From: a virus
DNA: 25,389 nucleotides
Direction: 5' to 3' (one strand)
IMG/VR virus record: IMGVR_UViG_3300046820_000576
Coordinates: 1-25,389 of that record
Both the position numbers and the translations under genes were made by a program. Positions 18,397 through 25,389 of the stretch are shown one piece after another; the first letter of the stretch is position 1, and each line of letters starts with the position of its first letter. The notes below the pieces were generated by a model. The model was not told the origin of the DNA and did not search any database. It saw nothing but the letters and a program-made list of their open reading frames with translations.

Positions 18397-21221
18397 TGCA
18401 GTTATACACTGGTGTAGTCGAAAATCGTAACGATCCATTAAAACTTGGCAGATGTCAGGTTCGCGTAGTTGGTCTTCATACAGACAATAAAACTTTACTG
18501 CCGACTGAAGATTTACCATGGGCTTATCCAATGCAGCCAGTAACATCTGCAGCTGTTAGTGGTTTAGGTCACTCTCCGACAGGTCCAGTTCCTGGAAGTT
18601 GGGTTGTTATTATGTTCAGAGATGAGGATCTTCAACAACCAGTTATGTTGGGAACTATCGGTGGTATCCCGCAAACAAAATCTGGCGAACGAGCGATTGA
18701 AGATTCTTCTGATGAGATCATTCCTCAAGAAGGTATCTTAACAGATTCTTCTGGTAATCCAGTTTTAGATAGTGATGGTAATCCAATCACAACTGGAACT
18801 AATCAGGCTAATAACTCTGCGCCAAATACACCATCAACACCAGTCGCACCAGTAGTTACCCCAACAGAAATTCCAACTAATCCACCACCTAAGTCTGGTG
18901 CTGGTTCTAATGCATCAGCAGGTATCAAAGCGTTAATTGCTGCCTGTGATAAAGTTGGATTAACAACGAAGTACGCTAAGTGTGCATTGTTGGGTATTGC
19001 TGGTGGTGAATCTAAGTGGGTTCCGCAAAAAGAAGCACATAACTACAACCCAACAAGATTAAAACAAATTTTTCCAAATGCTACTCAACAAATTTTAGAT
19101 GAGTATTCTTACGCAGTTAAGAAGGGATTATCAAAAGAAGACTTCTTCTCATTCTTCTATGGTCCAACTTATCGTGGTAAAAATTTCTTAGGTAATAAAA
19201 CTGACCAAGATGGTGGTAAGTATTATGGTCGTGGGTTCATTCAGTTGACTGGTCGTGGAAACTACGAGCGTTATCAAAAACTTGGTACTGCTGCTGGTTT
19301 GAATATTGACATTGTCGGAAATCCAGATTCGCTTGATGCAGACTTAGACACATCAGCTTTAATCGCTGCTCTTTATATTAAAGACAGAGTTAAAGGTTGG
19401 GAAAAGTTAATGTATGAGCCAGGATTTTTCCAGGCTGCTAAAAATGCGGTTGGTGTTAATAGCCCAGATATCGCATTGGCTAAACAACAGTACTATGAAT
19501 ATTTCTTAGGTTCTTCAACAGATCCAGTATCTACAAATAAAAACGCAACAGCGACAGAACCTAACTTATCTCCAGAAGAGATCGCAAAACAACCTCTAGA
19601 TAAACAAGAAGCATACAAAGAAGATCGTTCTGGTAACGCTACACAATTTGGATTCACAGATCCAACTGGTAAGTACCCATTGCGTGACCATATGAACGAA
19701 GCCGATACTAATAGACTAGCACGTGGTATCATTGACGGAACATGCTTTAAGTTTAAAGACGCAACAAGAAAACAAGATATCCCAGTTGCTGGTGGAAAAA
19801 CATGGTCACAACCATTATCACCATACAACGCAGTATATCCATATAACAAAGTATTTGAATCTGAGTCTGGCCACATTATGGAGTTTGATGATTCTCCAGA
19901 TGGCGAGCGTATTCACTTATATCATCGTAAGGGAACATATCTAGAGATAGATCCTAATGGTTCTCAGTTAAACTTTATCGTTGGTGATGGTTATCAAATT
20001 GTTTTACGAAACAATAACATTTATGTTGTTGGAACTGCAAACTTAACTGTCGGTGGAAATATCAATATTCTTTGTCAGGGTGATGCTAAGATTGAGGTTG
20101 AAGGACGAAGTAACATTGCACTAAAAGGTGATGCTGAGTTAGGTGTTGCTGGTAATCTAGACATGACTGTCGGTGGTGATTACAAACTTAAAGTTGATGG
20201 TGACTACAACATTGAAACAACAAACTTAACTACAAAGACTTCTGGTTATCAGATACATGACTCTTCTGCTGATTGGTCAGTTAAATCTGCAGGTAATGTT
20301 ATGGTTAACGCAGGTGGAAACTTTAATGCTGACTACGCTGAGATGCAGTTCGCCAATGGTCAGGCAGAAGTTAATGATGCTCCGACAACTGGATTATCTG
20401 CTCCAGAATTGATTAACGCAGTTGTTCCTGAATTTAAAAACTTGGAACCACCAGAGCGTTCTTTCGATGAAGTCGCTAAGTTTGAAACTCCAGATGAGTG
20501 GGAAACTCCAGCTGGTAAATTAGAAAAAGAAAAGCAGTACGATACTCCAGCATATAAAGCTCCAGAAAATAAAAACGGAGAAGCTCAAGAAGCTGTTGTT
20601 CCTCCACCGAATAAGGTTGAAGGTAAGAAGATTGATACTGCTCCGTTCTATAATACGACAGATTTCTCTCCATCATACAAGTTATCAAAGAACTTCACTG
20701 TCGGACATTTAGTTGAACCATCAGTAATTCTGCGCGATGCAAGTATTATGGGTAAACTTTACACCAAACAAGATTTAATTGCAAACTTGGCTGCAATGTC
20801 AGAAAATATCTGCGAACCATTATACGAATTACTTGGACCAACTAGCGGAAAATTTGCTGCTCAGTCTCCACGTGGCGCATGGTGCATTAACTCTGGTTTA
20901 AGAAATGGTACTAATAATTCTGACCACAATAAAGGTAGAGCGATTGACCTTAGATATAATCCTAAGCGTTCGTTCGAAGATATGTGGAAGTTGGCTGTTC
21001 AGTTAGAAAAGATTTTACCATATAATCAAATTATTTTAGAGTACAGAAAACCAGGTGCCAACTATAATCCAGGTCCAGGTTGGATGAACTGGATTCATAT
21101 TTCGTATTCTACTGAAGGTAACTTGAAACAAGCATTCACTATGATTGATGATAAGTCAGTTGATTCTTCTGGAAATATTAAACCAGGAAGTCGTGGTCTA
21201 TTCTTGTTCGGATCAAGTTAA
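18396..21221 (+). CDS. 5: gp5-like cell-puncturing needle with GH19 lysozyme and M15 peptidase domains
   Basis: 941 aa against 575 in T4. Domain order: OB-fold (1-95; YTGVVENRNDPLKLGRCQVRVVG, then GTIGG), a Thr/Pro/Asn linker (about 100-170), and a GH19 domain (about 175-375) with E205 in AGGESKW and RGFIQLTGRGNY near 275-287. The gp5 C-terminal module follows from about 425, with beta-helix repeats (TVGG, KLKVDGDYNIE-type, about 520-620). A charged Pro/Glu linker leads to an M15 D-Ala-D-Ala peptidase-like domain at 755-935. That domain has a full SxHxxGxAxD motif (S842, H844, G847, A849, D851) and a second His, H901, in WIHIS. T4 uses a phage-lysozyme domain instead. It should cut both glycan and peptide parts of the wall on entry. 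Confidence 0.88.
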   Translation: MQLYTGVVENRNDPLKLGRCQVRVVGLHTDNKTLLPTEDLPWAYPMQPVTSAAVSGLGHSPTGPVPGSWVVIMFRDEDLQQPVMLGTIGGIPQTKSGERAIEDSSDEIIPQEGILTDSSGNPVLDSDGNPITTGTNQANNSAPNTPSTPVAPVVTPTEIPTNPPPKSGAGSNASAGIKALIAACDKVGLTTKYAKCALLGIAGGESKWVPQKEAHNYNPTRLKQIFPNATQQILDEYSYAVKKGLSKEDFFSFFYGPTYRGKNFLGNKTDQDGGKYYGRGFIQLTGRGNYERYQKLGTAAGLNIDIVGNPDSLDADLDTSALIAALYIKDRVKGWEKLMYEPGFFQAAKNAVGVNSPDIALAKQQYYEYFLGSSTDPVSTNKNATATEPNLSPEEIAKQPLDKQEAYKEDRSGNATQFGFTDPTGKYPLRDHMNEADTNRLARGIIDGTCFKFKDATRKQDIPVAGGKTWSQPLSPYNAVYPYNKVFESESGHIMEFDDSPDGERIHLYHRKGTYLEIDPNGSQLNFIVGDGYQIVLRNNNIYVVGTANLTVGGNINILCQGDAKIEVEGRSNIALKGDAELGVAGNLDMTVGGDYKLKVDGDYNIETTNLTTKTSGYQIHDSSADWSVKSAGNVMVNAGGNFNADYAEMQFANGQAEVNDAPTTGLSAPELINAVVPEFKNLEPPERSFDEVAKFETPDEWETPAGKLEKEKQYDTPAYKAPENKNGEAQEAVVPPPNKVEGKKIDTAPFYNTTDFSPSYKLSKNFTVGHLVEPSVILRDASIMGKLYTKQDLIANLAAMSENICEPLYELLGPTSGKFAAQSPRGAWCINSGLRNGTNNSDHNKGRAIDLRYNPKRSFEDMWKLAVQLEKILPYNQIILEYRKPGANYNPGPGWMNWIHISYSTEGNLKQAFTMIDDKSVDSSGNIKPGSRGLFLFGSS

Positions 21222-21676
21222 TGTTTACACCTACAGAAAGAAATCTTGGGACAGTTAACGAAGAAGTAAATTTTTCGTTTTCTGTTACCTATGAAGTTAC
21301 CGACGAAATGACTATGGAAACTATATCACATCCAGTTATAATTACAGCTGAAGAGAGTGTTGATACAGTTTTAGTTTCTGGTAATACTATCTCTGGTTAT
21401 TACACAGATAGCTTTAATAATAACATACAATATTTGAATCAGGGTAAACAACTTGTAACAACAGATAAGTTTGGTAAGGTTGTTAATCTATATGAGATGG
21501 TTAAGTATGGTGCCGACAGATCAAGAACTAAAATCTTTAACTATACAGCAAACGCTATGGATGAAGACACTGTTGTAGACTCTCAGGTTTACACAATAAC
21601 AGTTCAAAATGATTGGACACCTGGAAAAAATACTCTACAAGCATACGTGAGGTCGACAGATGCCAGCAGTAGTTAG
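21221..21676 (+). CDS. Unknown beta-rich virion-associated protein
   Basis: 151 aa, rich in Thr, Val and Asn with alternating hydrophobic residues (NFSFSVTYEVTDE, PVIITAEESVDTVLVSG, QVYTITVQNDW), typical of a beta-sandwich. The gene lies between gp5 and the PAAR tip protein and overlaps both (ATG on the gp5 stop; 17-nt overlap with PAAR). It is probably a baseplate or needle accessory protein. I do not recognise a family. Confidence 0.6.
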   Translation: MFTPTERNLGTVNEEVNFSFSVTYEVTDEMTMETISHPVIITAEESVDTVLVSGNTISGYYTDSFNNNIQYLNQGKQLVTTDKFGKVVNLYEMVKYGADRSRTKIFNYTANAMDEDTVVDSQVYTITVQNDWTPGKNTLQAYVRSTDASSS

Positions 21677-21962
21677 ACTTGGAGATACGTCAACTGGACA
21701 TGGTTGTTTCCCACCAACAAATTTGGTGACTACAGCTGCGACCAAAAGTTATATCAATGGTATTTTAGTAGGTCTTCAAGACGAAGCCAGCCAATTTTCT
21801 GCCCATGCCTGTGGTAATACCACCCACCAGCAGGTTACCAGATACATTAGTAGCGGTTCTTCGAAGTCTTTTATAGAAGGTAAACCAGTAGCAAGGATTG
21901 GCGATGATATTTCCTGTGGGGACGCATGTGCCCAAGGTTCTCACAATTCCTTTCTACAATAA
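21660..21962 (+). CDS. PAAR-domain spike tip protein (gp5.4-like)
   Basis: 100 aa. It starts PAVVRLGDTSTGHGCFPP, contains the repeated pattern SYINGILVG and SFIEGKPVARIGDDISCG, and has Cys/His residues placed as in PAAR proteins, which bind a metal and cap the gp5 beta-helix as a sharp cone. T4 gp5.4 has the same role. Its place just after gp5 and one gene agrees. ATG 21660 overlaps the previous gene by 17 nt. Confidence 0.9.
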   Translation: MPAVVRLGDTSTGHGCFPPTNLVTTAATKSYINGILVGLQDEASQFSAHACGNTTHQQVTRYISSGSSKSFIEGKPVARIGDDISCGDACAQGSHNSFLQ

Positions 21963-21963
21963 A

Positions 21964-21973
21964 GCTAAATAAT
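21964..21973 (+). promoter_or_regulatory. Candidate late promoter before gene 25
   Basis: CTAAATAATA lies immediately before the gene 25 ATG (21977) and matches the core of the divergent late motifs. The expected start would be at or next to the ATG. No Shine-Dalgarno is present. Confidence 0.4.
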
Positions 21974-21976
21974 AAA

Positions 21977-22369
21977 ATGGCACGTAATACAAGAATATTC
22001 TCTGATTTAGACCTCAATTTCACTGCTCACCCAGTGACTAAGGACATTACTCGTAGATATGACGAGAATGCGATTAAGACCAGTCTAAAAAACCTAATTT
22101 TAACATCAAACTATGAGAGACCATTTCATAGTGAAATTGGTTCTCCAATAAAGCGTTTATTGTTCGAGCCAGCTACACCTATGCTAGAGAACTTGATTCA
22201 ACGAGCAATAGTTGATGTTGTGACTAACTTCGAACCACGTGTTCAGTTAATAGATGTTAATGTTCAGTTAAGTCCAGATACAAATTCACTGTATGTGACA
22301 ATAGAATTTAAAATAGTTAATACCGAGAGTCCTTTAACTCTTGACCTAGTATTAGAGAGAACCCGATAA
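21977..22369 (+). CDS. 25: gp25 baseplate wedge protein
   Basis: 130 aa (T4 gp25 is 132). A lysozyme-like-named but non-enzymatic sheath initiator, conserved from T4 to type VI secretion (TssE). Seen: FSDLDLNFTAHPVTKDITRRYDENAIKTSLKNLILT, the ERPFHSEIGSPIKRLLFEP stretch, and the EPR motif in NFEPRVQ. Start 21977 was chosen because it gives the family N terminus MARNTRIFSDLDL. A longer in-frame start lies inside the PAAR gene. The stop overlaps the gene 6 start. It lacks a Shine-Dalgarno. Confidence 0.93.
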   Translation: MARNTRIFSDLDLNFTAHPVTKDITRRYDENAIKTSLKNLILTSNYERPFHSEIGSPIKRLLFEPATPMLENLIQRAIVDVVTNFEPRVQLIDVNVQLSPDTNSLYVTIEFKIVNTESPLTLDLVLERTR

Positions 22370-24198
22370 TGGCAAATAAAAAGATCAATGTAACCGAATT
22401 AGATTTTGATAAAATCAAGGCTAATCTAAAGACGTTTTTACAAGGACAAACAGAATTTCAAGATTACGATTTTGAGGGATCTGGTTTATCTATTTTGTTA
22501 GATGTGTTAGCATATAATACACACTACAATGCTCTTTATAATAACCTAACAATAAATGAGATGTTCCTTGACTCTGCCAGCAAAAGAAACAGTGTAGTTT
22601 CTCTGGCTAAGATGCTTGGTTATGTTCCAAGATCGGCTAAGTGTTCAGAAGCGTCTCTACGCATAACTGTAAATAATGGGGTTTTAGGACCAAGCAGTTT
22701 AACACTACCAGCATATTCTACATTCAACACTATCGTTGATGGAACTTCTTATACGTTCCACACTACAGAATCTTATACTATTTCTGGTTCTGGAACATCA
22801 TACACATTCGATAATGTTAAAGTAGTTGAGGGAACACCACTATCATTTAAGTATACAGTTGCTTCTGGTGCAAGATACGTAATTCCTAACGCTGATGTTG
22901 ATTTGACAACATTACGTGTTAAAGTTCAAGAATCTGCGTCTTCATCTATATATGAAACATACATTAGTTCTTCTTCTATAACTACAGCTGATAAAGATAC
23001 TAAAGTATATTTCGTTAAAGAAATCGACGATGGTCTTTACGAATTAACATTCGGTGATGGGATTATCGGTAGACAATTATCAAATGGTAATGTTATCCAC
23101 ATCGATTATTTCACATCAAGTTTAGATGCGCCAAATGGTGCACGTTTGTTTACGTACACTGGTCCAACTCTATTAAGCAATTCAACTGTTAATATCACAT
23201 GCTTGAGTATTGCTCAGAGTGGTTCTTCCGCTGAAGATATTGAAAGTATCAGATTTAACGCACCAAGAACTTATGCTGCCCAAAACCGAGCAGTAACTCC
23301 AGAAGATTATAAGGCGATTATCTACTCAGCTATGCCAGAAGCTAAAGCAGTTTCTGTTTGGGGTGGCGAAGATAATAATCCACCTGTTTATGGTAAAATT
23401 TTCGTGTGTATTAAGCCACGCGATGCAAGCAAATTGACTCAGTTACAAAAAGCCAATTTAAACTCAACAATATTGGCAAATAAAAACGTAGTTTCTGTTA
23501 TACCAGAAATCGTAGATCCTGAGTTTATCAATATCTCTTTGGATGTTAAAGTATATTTCAACGAAAGAGAAACTACGAGAACTGCTGCTGAGATTGAAAC
23601 TATCGTAACAAATACAATATTTGATTATGATGATTCAGACCTACAGAACTTTGATGGTGTATTCAGATTCTCTAAACTATCTCGCTTAATTGACGAGTGT
23701 GAGCAGGGCATCCTAAATAATATTACAACAGTAACTATCAGAAGAAAATTACAACCAAGATATAACGTCTCAGCCCAGTATCTATTGAACATTATTAACC
23801 CAATTTATACTGCGGGTTTACCAGAGGGTGCTGTTACTACAACTGGATTCTATATTGCTGGATCTGACGATATACATTATATCGATGACGATGGTGTTGG
23901 TAACCTTCGTTTATTTAAGTATGGAACTAATGCCACAAAGATTATTGTTGATGAATCTATTGGATTTGTTTACTACGATAAAGGTATTTTAGATATTAGA
24001 AATTTACATATTGTTGCTTTGGCTGACATTGATTTTGAAGTATCTATCAAACCAAGTTCTAATGATGTTGTTTCAGCATTAACTCAAATTGCGCAAATCG
24101 CAAGAGATCACTTAACAGTGACAGCGATTGCAGATAAGTCAGCTAATGGTGATTTACGTGGTGGTTACAATTACACATTCTCTCCAAGTAGAACATGA
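22369..24198 (+). CDS. 6: gp6 baseplate wedge protein (J-like)
   Basis: 609 aa (T4 gp6 is 660). It forms the wedge ring together with gp7 and gp25. N-terminal FQDYDFEGSGLSILLDVLAYNTHYNALYNNLTINEMFLDSA is the standard baseplate J/gp6 signature (with the YNTHYN box). YELTFGDGIIGRQLSNGNVI, then the APRTYAAQNRAVTPEDYKAI and SVWGGEDNNPP segments follow in the usual order. Gene order 25-6 is the same as in T4-like relatives. The stop overlaps the next start (ATGA at 24195). Confidence 0.95.
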   Translation: MANKKINVTELDFDKIKANLKTFLQGQTEFQDYDFEGSGLSILLDVLAYNTHYNALYNNLTINEMFLDSASKRNSVVSLAKMLGYVPRSAKCSEASLRITVNNGVLGPSSLTLPAYSTFNTIVDGTSYTFHTTESYTISGSGTSYTFDNVKVVEGTPLSFKYTVASGARYVIPNADVDLTTLRVKVQESASSSIYETYISSSSITTADKDTKVYFVKEIDDGLYELTFGDGIIGRQLSNGNVIHIDYFTSSLDAPNGARLFTYTGPTLLSNSTVNITCLSIAQSGSSAEDIESIRFNAPRTYAAQNRAVTPEDYKAIIYSAMPEAKAVSVWGGEDNNPPVYGKIFVCIKPRDASKLTQLQKANLNSTILANKNVVSVIPEIVDPEFINISLDVKVYFNERETTRTAAEIETIVTNTIFDYDDSDLQNFDGVFRFSKLSRLIDECEQGILNNITTVTIRRKLQPRYNVSAQYLLNIINPIYTAGLPEGAVTTTGFYIAGSDDIHYIDDDGVGNLRLFKYGTNATKIIVDESIGFVYYDKGILDIRNLHIVALADIDFEVSIKPSSNDVVSALTQIAQIARDHLTVTAIADKSANGDLRGGYNYTFSPSRT

Positions 24199-25389
24199 TA
24201 ACTAGACCAAGAATTTCTTCACTTGTAGCGAGTCAGTTACCTGAGTTCGTTAGAGAAGATCATCAGACGTTCGTCCAATTTTTAAAAGCGTATTATGATT
24301 ATCTGGACGGAGAAACTCCAGATATCAAAACACTAAGAGATTTAGATACAACTCTAGAATCTTTTATTAAACATTTTAAAAATGAGTTGGCAGTAAATCT
24401 ACCAACCACTGTTGTTTCTGAAAGATTTTTATTACAACACATTAAAGAACATTACTTAGCCAAGGGTTCAGAAGAATCATTTAAGCTGCTGTTCAGATTG
24501 TTATTTAATAAAGATGTTACTGTTGAGTATCCATCTAAACAGATGCTCCGTGCTTCTGATGGTAAGTGGAATCAAGACGTTTCTATTATATGTAAAGTTT
24601 TAACTGGCCACCCAGACGAGGTTGTTGGTAAACTAATTGACGTAATCACACCAAACAGAATCATTCGTGTTTTAATTGACAGACGTCAATATGTTGAAAT
24701 TGAAGTTGAGCGTGTAGTTGAAATCGCTCCAGATATCTATGAGTTTTATATTGACCGTAGATTCTTCGGTGACATTTCTATCGGCGACAGACTTCGTTAT
24801 CAAACAGATGACATTTATTTCACTGCAGAAATATTAGCGACAACAGCAAAATTAGATATATTGCAGGCTGGAACTGGATTTAGAGTTGGACAACTATATC
24901 CTATCAGAAATGGTAGAGGATATGGTTCTATTATGAAAGTCACTAAGGCTAGTTCTGAGGGTGGTATATTATCAGCTGAGTTTATTAAGTTCGGAACTGG
25001 TTATTCTACAGATTTCACATCAACAATTTATGCTGACTTGGGACAATCGTCAACAGGTACTGGTGGAACTACATTACAAGTCATTGGTGGTAATATTTCT
25101 ATTAGTGAAACCACTGATGGTTTTTCTGAATCAGGAACATTAAACAGAGCAGACTACGCTTTAACTGCTATTGATGGAACATATGCTGGTGAAGTTTTAA
25201 GAGAATTCGGTAATCAAGAAGCAGCTATTGAAAGTCCATTTGAACCAGCAGTAATTAAAGTTTCTCTTGGACCTCTTGGTAAATATCCAGGTTATTACAT
25301 CAATAATGATGGTTTCTTGAATGACGCTATTTTTATTCAAGATAGTCGTTACTATCAGGCATTCTCATATGTACTTAAGATTGACGAGC
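24195..25389 (+). CDS. Large baseplate wedge-type structural protein (3' partial)
   Basis: Open from the ATG at 24195, overlapping the gp6 stop, to the window edge: 398 codons with no stop. The N terminus MITRPRISSLVASQLPEFV, then FVQFLKAYYDYLDGE, ERFLLQHIKEHYLAKGSEESFKLLFRLLFNKD and YPSKQMLRASDGKW, is characteristic of the long virion proteins that follow gp6 in exo-T-even phages. These are often called gp7-like or just structural. The visible part after about residue 215 is Gly/Thr/Ser-rich and beta-like. It occupies the position of gene 7 in T4, but I cannot show homology to T4 gp7 (1032 aa). Confidence 0.75.
   Translation, partial: MITRPRISSLVASQLPEFVREDHQTFVQFLKAYYDYLDGETPDIKTLRDLDTTLESFIKHFKNELAVNLPTTVVSERFLLQHIKEHYLAKGSEESFKLLFRLLFNKDVTVEYPSKQMLRASDGKWNQDVSIICKVLTGHPDEVVGKLIDVITPNRIIRVLIDRRQYVEIEVERVVEIAPDIYEFYIDRRFFGDISIGDRLRYQTDDIYFTAEILATTAKLDILQAGTGFRVGQLYPIRNGRGYGSIMKVTKASSEGGILSAEFIKFGTGYSTDFTSTIYADLGQSSTGTGGTTLQVIGGNISISETTDGFSESGTLNRADYALTAIDGTYAGEVLREFGNQEAAIESPFEPAVIKVSLGPLGKYPGYYINNDGFLNDAIFIQDSRYYQAFSYVLKIDE

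Noticed and set aside
1-25389. CRISPR arrays, insertion sequences, integrase or attachment sites
   Set aside because: No regularly spaced repeats, transposase motifs, terminal inverted repeats or integrase-like proteins were seen. The gene set is that of a strictly lytic phage.

Overview
The window is a contiguous piece of an AT-rich T4-superfamily myovirus genome of the exo-T-even type (the cyanophage and pelagiphage branch, rather than T4 itself). This rests on a full set of recognisable T4 core proteins: gp32, gp59, gp33, gp16, gp4, gp26, gp51-like, gp29-like, gp54, gp48, gp53, gp27, gp5, a PAAR tip, gp25 and gp6. They are packed tightly with ATGA or TAATG overlaps. The host cannot be fixed from sequence. 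The tmRNA tag ANDEVYALAA resembles gamma/beta-proteobacterial tags, and its permuted two-piece layout is known from alpha-proteobacteria, some beta-proteobacteria and cyanobacteria. A proteobacterial host is the best guess. No photosynthesis genes are present.

Region 1 (1-7600, rightward) holds early/accessory and lysis genes. They include a MazG/HisE-like pyrophosphohydrolase, an HAD nucleotidase behind a consensus sigma70 promoter, small membrane and unknown proteins, PhoH, a GH19 endolysin and a PD-(D/E)XK nuclease. Next comes a proteostasis block: a circularly permuted (two-piece) tmRNA whose intervening segment is almost filled by a 41-codon membrane ORF, a GroES co-chaperonin, a small secreted Lys-rich protein, a SleB-type hydrolase and a ClpP-like protease with an intact Ser-His-Asp triad. 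Two more small membrane-associated genes follow, then a hairpin terminator that runs directly into a promoter.

Region 2 (7598-10443, rightward) starts at a second consensus promoter that would give a leaderless mRNA. It carries several small genes, then gp33 (late transcription), gp59 (helicase loader) and gp32 (SSB, with the T4 zinc ligands lost). It ends at a strong bidirectional terminator.

Region 3 (10446-15462, leftward) reads from right to left: gp4 head completion nuclease, a gp2-like candidate, gp54, a holin-like protein, gp16 small terminase, gp26, a gp51-like ORF and the gp29-like tape measure/hub protein. The gp51-like ORF lies in the -1 frame of gp26, with a T TTT TTC heptamer exactly at the gp26 stop. 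This looks like a programmed frameshift analogous to lambda G/GT.

Region 4 (15510-end, rightward) is the baseplate operon: gp48, gp53, gp27, a gp5 needle carrying both a GH19 lysozyme and an M15 peptidase domain, an unknown beta-rich protein, PAAR, gp25, gp6 and the start of a large wedge-like protein that runs off the window. Regions 3 and 4 diverge from a 47-bp spacer with two copies of a CCTAAATAARTAA motif in opposite orientation, probably divergent late promoters.

The most notable signals are the phage-borne permuted tmRNA with an ORF inside its excised segment, its pairing with phage ClpP and GroES, the gp26/gp51 frameshift, and the leaderless early promoters.
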